Below, in pieces: positions 34,801-53,974 of a DNA stretch of 64,000 nt (position 1 is its first letter; the number at the start of each line of letters is the position of its first letter). Position numbers and translations under genes: made by a program. The stretch spans positions 2,043,923-2,107,922 of the forward strand of contig NC_061065.1 of NCBI RefSeq assembly GCF_021917145.1, written 5' to 3'. The notes below the pieces were generated by a model, which had not been told where the DNA came from, ran no database searches, and saw nothing but the letters and a program-made list of their open reading frames with translations. This DNA is from Hypomesus transpacificus (taxonomy: Eukaryota; Chordata; Actinopteri; Osmeriformes; Osmeridae).

Positions 34801-35830
34801 GGAACAACTCGACCGCCAGAGGAGAAGGAGCCAACCCTGACACACAGCAGACAGGTTGATGTCCACCAGATTAACTCCCCATTACATCTCAACAACAACA
34901 ACAAAATTGCAATCAAAAATGACTTTATTTTTTTAAGACAACAATAGTCTTTTCACAATAATTAATCCAGTTAAAAACAGAGGACATTTAATGAGAGTTC
35001 TTGAACGTAATGCCCAACACATGACCCCAACTACCACACAGCAGGTCCCAACAGCAAGGCATCACAGGTCATTTGGAAAATCCTCATCAACCCTTAACAT
35101 GAATGTTACATTAACTACCATGTACCCACATAGCAGCACCTATAGTTACATTGTAAATGCACAGGAACCGCTATGTAGTTACACACCATTGTGGTTTAGT
35201 GGCAGGCCTACAAGTTATTACTCAAGTGAAACTTGCTATGGGGGAGGGGAGGGTGGGCTAACAGGGGAAGAGGAATTACTGGTAAGTACTTTCATGGTAG
35301 GCGGTGTAATCTTAATGTGAGGTGTTGTAACGCTTTGGTGTCGTGATCAAGACTAACATCATTTGGATCCGTGAATCTGCTTCAGTCAAAGTAGACCTCT
35401 GCTCACTTTTACCACATCCAACAGTATAAAAATTATAATCACAACAGATATTATGAAGGCACAACCTGAGCAGCCGGGCGCACCACGGCTCAAGGTTTGT
35501 TTTGGAATGATGAGGAAGAATTCTGACAAACAAAGAAGATAGACAAGACGTCAGATAAACGGACATGATAATAAATATCAACGGATAATATTTATTATCG
35601 TTTTTGAAATTACTGTGGCATGTTTCCTCGCGCTCTCTGGTCTAGCTCAGCCTCGTTCTATATCAGCGGTTTACAGGGTTAGGGTTTACAGTTCTGCCTC
35701 GATGATGGAGAAGTCAGTTTCCAGTGGATTCGCTTCATCTCAACTGCACAACTGGTGAATGTATGAGTTGTCACTACACAAGCTATTCACAATTCATCTG
35801 GCCACAATCACAGCCTTCATTCATGAGGTG
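34801..35830. other. Intergenic or slc5a6 downstream sequence
   Basis: No exon recognised. A minus-strand AATAAA (34924-34929) could end a minus-strand transcript. 35105-35200 and 38265-38350 share a degenerate GTTACAT-ACTACCATGTA repeat. Confidence 0.45.
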
Positions 35831-36209
35831 CAGTGGCGGTTCTACAAAGGGGGCTACAGGGGCCAGTGCCCCTGTAAAAATGTCCCTGGCCCCCCTGTGC
35901 TGACTGAATAATAAAAATATTTGTTATTTTATGTTGTTTTTCTTCTTGTAGTAGTCATCATGAAACGAGGAAGGGACATTACAGCCTTTTTGCCCCAGTA
36001 AATACAAAAGTGAGAGAAACATATCAAGGTATTGAGAGAGCTGAGGACCTGGAACAGGGAGTGCCAGAGCCATTTGTATGATTTTAATGTAAGGCAAAAA
36101 TTAAAGTCTTTACTGTTTAAATATAATTTGTTTCCGTCTTTTAATGTGCCCCTCTGATTAAACACTGGCCCCCCTTTGGCCCCGTAAAATGTGTCTAGAA
36201 CCGCCACTG
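35831..36209. mobile_element. MITE-like DNA transposon with CAGTGGCGGTTCTA inverted ends
   Basis: Left end CAGTGGCGGTTCTACAAAGG; right end reads CAGTGGCGGTTCTAGACAC on the other strand. The flanks ATGAGGTG and ATCAAGTG agree at 6 of 8 positions, compatible with a decayed 8-bp target duplication. It has no transposase. The 379-bp length and ends suggest a non-autonomous hAT-type element. Confidence 0.8.
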
Positions 36210-37270
36210 ATCAAGTGTCAGTTGTCTTTGCCATACCTCTATGTCTAATCTCAGACTAGGCCAACAAACAGTGTGGTTCTAAATGTGCTTATAGTTCTTT
36301 TTTTGAATCTTCAATAACTAATAAGCACTTGGGTTGTTTAATAAAGAGCAAAAGTATAAAGGATTAAAGCACAGATTCACACTTCAAGTAATTTCAGGTA
36401 TGAAGAAGGAACATGGAAACAGTTCAGTGCTTATACTCTACATAAGAAAATATCAAGGTATCTTGCAAAAGATGTCACTAAAAAGGAGTCGAAAAATAAC
36501 CTCTAGGAACCATAAAAATGTTGTTCATTAGTGGATTGTCTCGGCAAGAATATGGCACAGCCCATGAAGCAGGGCGAAGATGCTAGCTTGGTTGACGCCA
36601 CTACTGAACCCCAGATCGCTTGGAAACTGAGAAGGTGCCACCCAAACATCCGTGTAAGTATTACCAATTCTGCCGTCTATTCACAAATAACATTTTATGG
36701 TCCTTGCATATAGAAATATTTCACAGCAGTCTCATTCGGAAATGAAACTTCGGTATGACAACATAAAAAATGAAACCTATGGCCTATATTCTCTTCAGGT
36801 AAAAACACAGCTAGCATCAACACAGTGCGAGTTAACGTTCTATATGCTTTGGACAACTACGAGGTATTTTTTGTGAGGATGAATGATCACATTATGGTTG
36901 AGTAAGACAAAGTGGTGTCTGTACATGTTTACAGTGGGAAACATCCGGGGTTTTTAATCATTTGACTGCCTGGTAGTTTTGCCTTCAGGACGAACACTAC
37001 TTTTTTTCTCAGGTCAAGATTATTCTTTGGACAGCCAGTATAAAGCTGACAGGTCAGTTAAGACTTGATAGTTTACGATATCAAAACACTTAAACTGCCC
37101 CAAACCATAAACACAAGACACGCATGAACTGGCTTTGGCGTGAAACACCAGGAGAGAGCTCCTGTCAGACATGGATGGTAGAACATGCACACCAGACATG
37201 TTCCTGAGGAAGCAACAGCACTGGTCCACCACCATGACAATAACATGAAAGGAAGAGGACAGCAGATATC
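36210..37270. other. Sequence downstream of slc5a6, nothing assigned
   Basis: Unique-looking. A short plus-strand frame near 36553-36652 (AQPMKQGEDASLVDATTEPQ) is followed by a consensus gtaagt, but I recognise no protein and see no partner exon. Confidence 0.4.
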
Positions 37271-37274
37271 AGCA

Positions 37275-37385
37275 TGGGACCAGTTTCTCAGACCAGATTA
37301 AACCCGATATCCTTGACTAAAAGCCTCTCCTAATTCCAGATTATTTTCAGTCCAGGTTTAGGATTAATCTGGAATTGAAAAACAC
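37275..37385. mobile_element. Palindromic MITE remnant
   Basis: CAGACCAGATTAAACCCGAT at the left and CAGGTTTAGGATTAATCTGG at the right form imperfect inverted repeats, as in a widespread vertebrate MITE with ends of the AGATTAA-CC-AGTCC type. Assignment is by resemblance. Confidence 0.4.
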
Positions 37386-39130
37386 AAGCCTCGAGTTCAA
37401 ACCAGACTTGAACTCCTCAGAGACTAGTGAGTAGAATGTCCCACGATGGAACAGAATGGTGTCCGCTCATTCTAGAATTCTTGAGATTCCAAAACATGAA
37501 AACACATGACCCTGAACCAAACCAGACAACAGCTAACAAGATTCACTCGCTTCACGACAGACTTAATCATTAAAAACATGTATGCACTTCATAAAACAAC
37601 TACATTGGTGTTAACCTAAATAAAACACTTCAACTTCTACAACATTGACAATAGCAGATTAAAATGGGCACTTACAAAACATTGTGTATTTTCCCCATTT
37701 TAAATCATTGGAAAAGCGTCTCCTCAAAACATCAAGATGTGTGGAGAGAGCGCGAGGAGAGATGGATGCTGCCAGGAGTTCAGGCCTGAACTCCTGAACC
37801 ATCAGCTGTCCCTGTACTGCTTCTCCACCATCAGACAAGGTCAGGCATGGACAGAGACCTGGCCTCAGGGGGGTCCAGCCCTGTGAGGGCTTCGGTAGTT
37901 GGGCTCCAGGTGATCTCTTGTGCTTCTACATTACGGAATCAACGTCTGTACAAGTTCTCCTAGTACTTATTACAGCAGCTTGGAGGTGAACACGTGAACA
38001 AAGGCCATGTGGAGCAGACTAACTAGAAGAGTTGTACGATTTAAACCATAACATTATTACATCTGTGATTATTGTGCCTTCGGTCAAGTTCCTAGTGTGA
38101 CATTTCAACGTGTTTGTTATCCACATTTATATATTTTCATTTTCTTTGTCTCTACAAAAATAAGAGAATAATACTATTACTTTATAACTAGTCAAGTATG
38201 AAGAAGTACTATGTATTTGATCCTGATTCTGTTAGTGGGTCCTGCAACACTTTACAATGAGGTTACATTGACTACCATGTAACTACAGTCAGACTTACAG
38301 TAACAACACTGGAAGAGGAATGACTGTAACTGAATGGTGTTTAGTGTTATAGGTGTCTTTCTGTTATAGGTTGTTACACAAGTGTAAGAAGGCCCAGGAT
38401 GGGGGAGGGGGGAGGGGGGCCAGGACAGCTCCCCTTCCCCCATACCAAGTTTCACTCACGTATAACTTGTACCGCTAAGTGCAACTGCTCAGCAGCTACT
38501 ATGTAGTTAGTGTTACTGCAGGTGTTACTATGGTTACATGGTAGTTCTACTCCTTCCAGTGAAGTGTTGCAGTTGGTCCGTACTCACAGTGCTGTGTGTT
38601 TAGGCTCCAGCAGGTCAGTCCTGAACGTGCAGGACCCAGAGGGCTGTCTCCAGCTGGGAGGGCTGTCAGCTTTAGCTGGAGGCTTCTGGCCTCAGACCAG
38701 AAACAGAGCTGCTCCTCTGGCCTCAGACCAGCAACAGAGCTGCTCCTCTGGCTTCAGGGAGAGGTGGTGTGGTGTCGTCTCCAGGTCTTCCCTCAGGCAG
38801 ACTGATGCTGCTCTACCCTCTGCTGGAGGTTCATGACTGAAAGGTGACCTTTAGGTGTGTGCGAGCGTCAGAGAGGTACAGTGAATTCAAGATGGTGTGT
38901 ATTGAAGACTGGAACATGTCGGTTAGTTCCTGCCTTTCTCAGCGCCCTGGATCTTCGGAGTCATCCAGGGGCGTCGCCTGGTCCTCCTGCCCCCATAGGG
39001 CTCTCTCCCTGGGGCAGCGTGAGCTGCAGGGGGGCATGCGTGGTGTTTCTGGGTTGTGGGAGGGTTTAGGGTGGAGGTCTGGGGGGTTGTGTGTGGGGTG
39101 GGGCAGTGTGTGTGTGGGAGGGGTCATGGG
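37386..39130. other. Sequence between the MITE remnant and the slc5a6 stop; possible long 3' UTR
   Basis: Repeat-poor except GGGGGAGGGGGGAGG at 38400 and near-duplicate phrases at 38680-38760 (CTCTGGCCTCAGACCAG). It holds a perfect 24-bp palindrome at 37773-37796. It may be slc5a6 3' UTR, but no clear minus-strand poly(A) signal was found near the stop. Confidence 0.4.
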
Positions 39131-46975
<7,845 letters not shown>

Positions 46976-47088
46976 GGTGCCGCGGGGCGTGGGGGTGGAG
47001 AGAGGGGGGGGGGCTCCTGAGGTGAGATCAGGATGCTGGTGGAGGATGATCACCCATAGGGATGTACCAGGTCACGATGGGGGAGGGG
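46976..47088 (-). other. slc5a6 5' UTR part of first coding exon
   Basis: On the minus strand a strong polypyrimidine tract and CTCTCCTGTAG acceptor at 47090-47089 place the exon start at 47088, giving 113 nt of 5' UTR before the ATG at 46975. Confidence 0.6.
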
Positions 47089-47156
47089 CTACAGGAGAGG
47101 GGGGGGGGGAGAGAGAGATAAATTAATGCTTTAATTTGACTTGACTGCCTATGTTA

Positions 47157-47808
47157 GTCTGATAGTAATTAGTGCTGTCAAACAAGTAAAATATTTAATC
47201 GCATTAATGCCATAGTTAATCACAATTAATCACACATTTTTATCTATTCAAAATGTCCCTTGATTTCTTTTTGTCCTGTTATTTTTACGCATTTTAATGA
47301 TCTTATCAACATGGAAAAGTGGATCGGATTGCTTAGTGCAAATGTTTGTTTTTTATTGAAAACAACATTGCAATCGCCTGGCTTTGACGAGGGGGCGGAG
47401 AATTCTCATCAGCCGTGTGCTTGGCCATCAAGTGGTATTTCAGACTGGACGTGCTGTGATGATGGGTCAGTTCACAACGATAAAACACACACATCACTTT
47501 GGTCTTGCAACTTTTTAAAAGTAAACTTTCCATTCATAATGTTATTGGCATCCATTTCGACGTCTCGCGCTCGCCATCCACTCTTTAGCCGGCTTGCAAG
47601 CCCAAACAAGTGTGTGGCGTGCCTGTTGTTTTGTTTCCGGTCTAGCTTGATCCGGTGTGGTGTTGTAGTTTTTCTAACGTCAGTAGTTGTTGCAACAGCA
47701 TGTGAAAAAATCACAAAGTTTGCTAGGCCAAAAAGAACGCTAATCGCGCGATAAAATAATTGACGCTGTTAATTTGGGTTTGCGTTAACGCCGTTAATAA
47801 CGCAAATA
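47157..47808 (-). mobile_element. Non-autonomous hAT-type element with decayed BED zinc finger
   Basis: The left end TAGTGCTGTCAAACAAGTAA followed by TTTAATCGCATTAATG, and the right part with TTAACGCCGTTAATAACGC, are typical of a common vertebrate hAT repeat. A minus-strand frame (47533-47333) reads CVFYRCELTHHHSTSSLKYH then LMAKH: a BED-type finger with Hx4H but the second Cys replaced by Tyr. The right terminus is truncated or overwritten by the next repeat. No functional transposase. Confidence 0.7.
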
Positions 47809-47811
47809 GTT

Positions 47812-47960
47812 CAAGTTCAAGTCTTTTATTTGTCAGGTACACAGAAGGTTAGACTGGGCACTGAAATTCTTAAGACAAGACAACGGAAGCACCTGGCATA
47901 ACATAACATAATATATACACGTATAAGTACACAGAACATAATTTACATCAATGCTGAGCT
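47812..47960. repeat. Interspersed repeat fragment
   Basis: TTCAAGTCTTTTATTTGTCA, GGGCACTGAAATTCTTAAGA and CATAACATAACATAATATA are phrases of a repeat common in fish introns, joined directly to the hAT right side. Confidence 0.45.
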
Positions 47961-48363
47961 TAAATAAGTGAAACTTCCTAAATTACAGATAACAATAAAT
48001 AGTACACTATACTAACCCTTAATGCACATAAAACCTGTTTCAACCCTATAACCTATTCTAATAGTAATGTAACCTCAAGGTGAACACTTTACACCCAGTT
48101 GCCCTGAGATGCAAAAACAACAACCTTGGAATGTGACTGTCTGGTTAAACTGGAGCTCCAGTTAGTGCCACAGTCCAAAGATAAGACACTGAGATGATCA
48201 GAGGTAATCTCTCTTTCTCTCACACAGAACACACAGAAGTACAGAGGAAGCGAAGGAGATAGAGAGAGACACAGGAAGAGAGAGAGACAGACAGGGAGAG
48301 AGAGACGGGGGAGAGAGAGAGGGAGAAGAGAGAGAGGGAGAGGAGATGTGTCGTAGGTCTTAC

Positions 48364-48465
48364 CTCTTCAGTAGACGATGTTTGTCGTCCTCACCCAGAA
48401 ACACTCTTAGTACTCAGATAGTGGGCGTGGCTCCCTCACAAGGACCAATCAAACAAAGGGACAAC
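48364..48465 (-). other. Probable slc5a6 non-coding 5' exon
   Basis: A 102-nt minus-strand segment with acceptor TTTTCTTGCAG and donor GAAGAG-gtaaga. It lies upstream of the first coding exon and carries no in-frame start of note, so I infer a 5' UTR exon. Confidence 0.5.
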
Positions 48466-49478
48466 CTGCAAGAAAAAAATCATATTTTCATAACACTGTT
48501 AGCAAAGCTAAAATAATATAAAAGTTTTCATAAATCCAAGTAGTTGTTTTGTAAAAGTATAAAGAACATGTTAAGACAACAGAACATTATCCCTTGATAT
48601 GTTTGTGCTGGCACTACCCAAACTGTTATCAACCCTCTCGCTTACAAGCAATATTTGGATTCTGAACGGTTCTGGACTCCCTACACCCTAACCCTACAAC
48701 AACACACATGCAGACAGCTACACCTCCAAGGGAACTAATGCAACTCTATCTCTCATACCAACACAATGCTGCAGCTCTCCTGCTGACAGACCGACAGAGA
48801 CACACAGAGAGAGTGTGAGAGAGGTAGTGTGAGAGACCGAGTGTGTGTGTGTGTGTTGGTAAGGCACTAGGGTGAGGTGACTGGTGAGAACTCTGATTTG
48901 ATTAGCTCAGACCGGTTCAGTGGGCATGTGTTTGGGTGCATGTGTAAAAGAAGTGTGCGTGTGTGAGAGTGCGTGCGTGAAGGGTCAGTAAATGAGGTAC
49001 CTGTAAAGAACAGGACGGTACAATAATAAAATGACTCCAGTAAAAGAAAGTTGACTGTTTTCCTCGAATGGACATCCTTAGGGCCTACTCATTCACCAGC
49101 TGACCCTGTCAAACTAAACACCAGACAATACTAACCTCTCCTGGGTTCAGTCGTCACATAAGGACCAGCTGACCCTGTCAAACTAAACACCAGACAATAC
49201 TAACCTGTCCTGTGTTCAGTCGTCACATAAGGACCAGCTGACCCTGTCAAACTAAACACCAGACAATACTAACCTCTCCTCTCCTGTGTTTAGTCGTCAC
49301 ATAAGGACCAGCTTGTCCAAGGATCAAGGTTAGCTAGCTTTAACAAACACACGCTCTGTACACATGTGTCAGTGTGCTTGTAAACCAGGAGCTGTTAATG
49401 ACACACTTTTACTGTCACATATTCATCTAAAGAAGTGAGATTTGGAGAGCTGGGTCAGCATGGTTGGCGTACAATGGA
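48466..49478. other. slc5a6 5' intron
   Basis: Contains three tandem copies of about 64 bp at 49095-49312 sharing GACCAGCTGACCCTGTCAAA and ACACCAGACAATACTAACCT. Otherwise nothing recognised. Confidence 0.6.
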
Positions 49479-49486
49479 CTCATTAG

Positions 49487-49783
49487 TAGGGGGAGGGGGA
49501 GGGAATCGATTCGCATTTTGAATTGCGATTCAGTCTTCTAGCGATTCATATTGATTCACACATTTTCAAAACTTAATTCTTTTAACAATGGGTTTACAAA
49601 AGTGCAAAAAAACTATACATTTTAAGGTTTTGATGCATTGGGATTTTCAACACTTAACTGCCTATCAGAGTCAAATAGAAACAAGCAACACTAAACAGCA
49701 AACTGGAATCAAATGTAAGCATATTTTGAATCGAAATGTGATTAAAAATCGAATCGTGAGGTAGCAAGCTTCCCACAGCCATA
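49487..49783. mobile_element. 297-bp MITE with perfect 8-bp target duplication
   Basis: Flanked by CTCATTAG at 49479-49486 and 49784-49791. Left terminus TAGGGGGAGGG then GAATCGATTCGC; right side GAATCGTGAGGTAGCAAGCT then TTCCCACAGCCATA. The 8-bp duplication and TA-GGG ends indicate hAT. Confidence 0.85.
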
Positions 49784-49791
49784 CTCATTAG

Positions 49792-50390
49792 GTTAATGAT
49801 TCACTGCCTTCTCTTGTCTCCGGGCTGTCTGCACCCCTATAGAACACAGCAGGGTTGAGAGAGGCAGAGTACAGTGGAGATGACACACACAGATTAATCA
49901 AAACATCATGACCACTCACAGGTGAGGCCGATAACATTGCTCATCTCCAAACAGCGGTAAATGTAAAGGTCTTTACACATGTAAAGGTCCAGACCATAAT
50001 CAGAACACAGCCCTCTACAAGAAGAGAAGTGGAAAAATCTGACAACCATCTTTCTAACCAACTCATTCAGTCAGAAAGAAGTCACCGTGGCGACCGTTAG
50101 GACGTATCATGTGACTCGCAGCCAGGGGCAACAAGTCTGATGTGTGACGATATGGAGCTGCTTTAGGATGGGGGTCTGGGTTTTACTTGACATGTCTGGG
50201 TCAACAGATAAGATTGTACAACCTTCAGAATTCAACTGCAGTATTTAGTCTGAGGAAAATTGATATTCCCAGGGCAAATCCCACCTTTCATCAGACAGCA
50301 TGTTTTGAAAATATAAAAGGGCTGAAAACAGTGAGTCCAGTTTGAGCCTTTAATCACCTGGCCTGCTGTTGTCACCTGTACCTGCTGCAC
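49792..50390. other. slc5a6 5' intron, nothing recognised
   Basis: Unique-looking sequence before a large minisatellite. Confidence 0.5.
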
Positions 50391-50394
50391 ATAT

Positions 50395-51656
50395 CCCAGG
50401 CCCCTCTCTCTCCCTAGACACATCCCAGCCCTCTCTCACTCCAGACACATCCCAGCCCTCTCTCTCCCCAGACACATCCCAGCCCTCTCTCTCCCCAGAC
50501 ACATCCCAGCCCTCTCTCTCTCCCTCTCCCTCTCTCTCCCCAGACACATCCCAGCCCTCTCTCTCTCTCCAGACACATCCCAGCCCTCTCTCTCTCCCCA
50601 GACACATCCCAGCCCCCTCTCTCTCTCTCCAGACACATCCCAGCACTCTCTCTCTCTCTCTCCAGACACATCCCAGCCCTCTCTCTCTCTCCAGACACAT
50701 CCCAGCCCTCTCTCTCTCTCCCCAGACACATCCCAGCCCTCTCTCTCTCCCCAGACACATCCCAGCCCTCTCTCTCTCTCCCCAGACACATCCCAGCCCT
50801 CTCTCTCTCTCCCCAGACACATCCCAGCCCTCTCTCTCTCTCTCCCCAGACACATCCCAGCCCTCTCTCTCTCTCTCCCCAGACACATCCCAGCCCTCTC
50901 TCTCTCTCCAGACACATCCCAGCCCTCTCTCTCTCTCTCCCCAGACACATCCCAGCCCTCTCTCTCTCTCCAGACACATCCCAGCCCTCTCTCTCTCTCC
51001 AGACACATCCCAGCCCTCTCTCTCTCTCCAGACACATCCCAGCCCTCTCTCTCTCCCCAGACACATCCCAGCCCTCTCTCTCTCTCCAGACACATCCCAG
51101 CCCTCTCTCTCTCCCTCTCCCTCTCTCTCTCCAGACACATCCCAGCCCTCTCTCTCTCCCCAGACACATCCCAGCCCCCTCTCTCTCTCCCCAGACACAT
51201 CCCAGCCCTCTCTCTCTCCCTCTCCCTCTCTCTCTCTCCAGACACATCCCAGCCCTCTCTCTCTCTCCAGACACATCCCAGCCCTCTTTCTCTCTCTCCC
51301 CAGACACATCCCAGCCCTCTTTCTCTCTCTCCCCAGACACATCCCAGCCCTCTTTCTCTCTCTCCCCAGACACATCCCAGCCCTCTCTCTCTCTCCAGAC
51401 ACATCCCAGCCCTCTCTCTCTCCCCAGACACATCCCAGCCCCCTCTCTCTCTCTCCAGACACATCCCAGCACTCTCTCTCTCTCTCCAGACACATCCCAG
51501 CCCTCTCTCTCTCCCCAGACACATCCCAGCCCCCTCTCTCTCTCTCCAGACACATCCCAGCACTCTCTCTCTCTCCAGACACATCCCAGCCCTCTCTCTC
51601 TCTCTCTCTCCCTAGACACATCCCAGCCCCCTCTCTCTCCCTAGACACATCCCAGG
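50395..51656. repeat. Minisatellite CCAGACACATCCCAGCCC + (CT)n, about 43 copies
   Basis: Units of 26-36 bp consist of a fixed core CCAGACACATCCCAGCCC and a CT spacer of variable length. The minus strand gives long stop-free GWDVSGERER frames that are artefacts. Confidence 0.96.
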
Positions 51657-51875
51657 TATAATTGTGATCTCATTGTGCCATACTGTCCTGCTAGGGCACT
51701 CAGATCTTCAAATCACTTGCTTTTATATGTGTCACAATGTTGCTTTGTTGTTTTGTAGCGTATTTCTGCTATGCATTATGTACAGCATTTTCGATCAATT
51801 TGTATTGTGTTCAATGTGTTTTATAAATCAAGGTTGTTGCTGTTGTCTGCAGCTGGCGTCTGCAGCAGTCTCAGA

Positions 51876-52686
51876 TAGGAATGGGCATTCGACTAAATTG
51901 TCTTAATCGATCGTTGGGAGAATTAACGATCGATTTTCGATAAATCATTAACATTTTTATATTAAAATTAACTATGTATAGGCTATATTAAAATGCAGTG
52001 AAAATAGAAGAAACACAGCGAATTTCCACATTGAGATCTGTAGCTATTACAAGAAAAACAACTATTTCTGTAACTCCTAGAAGCGGAGCAGACAGCTGGA
52101 AGCCTGTGCTCAAACACAACTGACCCTAGTTTTTTTCCGGCTAATTAACAAAGCTTCATAAAAACCTTCGCCCTCAACAATACTTTAGGGTAGCATATCC
52201 ATCTCGATGGACTTGCAGATTCGTTGGGTAATTTTCTCTGCTCGTTGTGCATTGCAGCTCCTCCGTGCTAACACCGAGAGCAGGATGCACCGCCACTAAC
52301 CAGGGTCGATGTACGTTCTTCAAGTGGTACATCATTTGAGTCGTGGAGGAGTTGTATTTATACTCAGCTTTGCAGTGTTGGCAGTGAACAAGGTAATTTT
52401 TTAGTTAATATGGTGTCACGCTACACTTCGCCGTGACCTCTTCATGTTTACTTTTGAAATACATGGAAACTCGCCGGTAACTGAGTAGGCGTGTGGCGTT
52501 TTTTCCCAAACATGGCTTCATTTGGTAAAATGTTTAATTGCTGCCACATAGCGAAATCCATTGCATCCCTTCAAGACTCACACTACGCAACAGAACACGC
52601 ATTAGTTTTATTGATGAACAAATAATGTCATAGACTAAATTCTTAATGATCGATAATCGATCGTCGATTAATTAAGCTCATCCCTA
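51876..52686 (-). mobile_element. 811-bp hAT element with 8-bp target duplication and BED finger remnant
   Basis: Exact duplication GTCTCAGA at 51868-51875 and 52687-52694. Termini TAGGAATGGGC and, reversed, TAGGGATGAGC with AATCGATCGT subterminal palindromes. A minus-strand segment (about 52401-52309) reads HCQHCKAEYKYNSSTTQMMY then HLKNVH, a BED zinc finger with Cx2C and Hx4H intact. Only this domain remains of the transposase. Confidence 0.9.
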
Positions 52687-53252
52687 GTCTCAGAGAGATC
52701 TACCAAGGTACTGCAGCGGTCTCAGGAAGAGATCTACCAAGGTACTGCAGTGGTCTCAGAGAGATCTACCAAGGTACTGCAGCGGTCTCAGAGAGATCTA
52801 CCGAGGTACTGCAGCGGTCTCAGAGAGATCTACCGAGGTACTGCAGCGGTCTCAGAGAGATCTACCAAGGTACTGCAGCGGTCTCAGGGAGATCTACGAA
52901 GGTACTGCAGCGGTCTCAGAGAGATCTACCAAGGTACTGCAGCGGTCTCAGGGAGATCTACCAAGGTACTGCAGCGGTCTCAGAGAGATCTACCAAGGTA
53001 CTGCAGCGGTCTCAGGGAGATCTACCAAGGTACTGCAGCGGTCTCAGAGAGATCTACCAAGGTACTGCAGTGGTCTCAGGGAGAGATCTACCAAGGTACT
53101 GCAGTGGTCTCAGAGAGATCTACCAAGGTACTGCAGCGGTCTCAGGGAGATCTACCAAGGTACTGCAGTGGTCTCAGGGAGATCTACCAAGGTACTGCAG
53201 CGGTCTCAGAGAGATCTACCAAGGTACTGCAGTGGTCTCAGAGAGAGATCCG
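52687..53252 (+). repeat. Minisatellite, 32-bp unit, about 17 copies
   Basis: Unit contains GAGATCTACCAAGGTACTGC and AGYGGTCTCA. The related sequence TCTGCAGCAGTCTCAGA just left of the hAT element (51859-51875) is the end of the same array. Confidence 0.95.
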
Positions 53253-53334
53253 CGGAATCCAGTCCTGACAAGCTGTCTGTGAGACTCATCTGCAGCTCTG
53301 GTTATTACAGAGATGAAAATAACTCATGATGTGG

Positions 53335-53425
53335 AGCGTATGACTACAGATCAAGAGATCCCAGGTTCAACTCCACCCCCACCTCCCTGTGTACACAGCT
53401 TTGGATAAAAGCTAAATTAACGTAT
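53335..53425 (+). mobile_element. Possible degenerate tRNA-derived SINE fragment
   Basis: ATGACTACAGATCAAGAGAT, CCAGGTTCAACTCC (B-box-like) and a tail-like TTTGGATAAAAGCTAAATT. Confidence 0.45.
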
Positions 53426-53477
53426 TATTGAAATCATGACTCATCCAGTTCTCTGAAGTAAAATGGAGAAGCAGCCC

Positions 53478-53628
53478 ACACATCCCAGCCCTCTCTCTCC
53501 CCAGACACATCCCCTCTCCCCCTCCCCTCTCTCTCCCTCTCTCCCTCTCTCCAGACACATCCAAGCCCTCTCTCTCCCCAGACACATCCCAGCTCTCTCT
53601 CTCTCTCTCCAGACACATCCCAGCCCTT
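53478..53628. repeat. Second block of the ACACATCCCAGCCC minisatellite
   Basis: Five to six units with the same core as the array at 50395-51656, 1.8 kb away. Confidence 0.9.
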
Positions 53629-53712
53629 GGTTAACCCCCTGGTGAAGGCTGGTTAACCCCCTGGTGAAGGCTGGTTAACCCCCTGGTGAAGGCTGGTTAA
53701 CACCCTGGTTAA
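53629..53712. repeat. 22-bp tandem repeat GGTTAACCCCCTGGTGAAGG x4
   Basis: Four copies, the last diverged; directly follows the previous array. Confidence 0.92.
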
Positions 53713-53770
53713 GGTTGATACTGTGTGTCTGGGATGTTTCTCCTTAATAGAAACCCTGGAGCTTAAGAAG

Positions 53771-53916
53771 TAGGGGTGGGTGGGAGAAAAGAATTGATTC
53801 ACATTTTAAATCTGATTTAGTCTTCGAACAATTCACAAATGTATAAAATCGATTTATGGATTTGTGACCCCAAGAAGCAATTTGAATTGTGAGGTACCAA
53901 AAGATTCCCACCCCTA
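53771..53916. mobile_element. 146-bp MITE with TAGGGGTGGG inverted termini
   Basis: Left TAGGGGTGGGTGGGAG, right TTCCCACCCCTA. Flanks TTAAGAAG and TTAAGATT agree at 6 of 8. It contains GAATTGATTCAC and GAATTGTGAGGTACCAAAAG, as in the element at 49487. Confidence 0.82.
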
Positions 53917-53974
53917 TTAAGATTTTCTTTTACACAGAAGCCATCATCTTTTAATCTCTCACTCCCTCTTTCTC

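Noticed and set aside
36531..36713. Short plus-strand open frame followed by gtaagt
   Set aside because: No recognised homology or acceptor-linked partner; kept only as a remark.
46976..47053. Upstream in-frame ATG at 47053 as the slc5a6 start
   Set aside because: The downstream ATG has a near-perfect context, and the extra residues are Pro-rich with no similarity to SLC5A6; left as an alternative only.
50350..51661. Frames of 380-432 codons on both strands
   Set aside because: Readings of the ACACATCCCAGCCC/(CT)n minisatellite.
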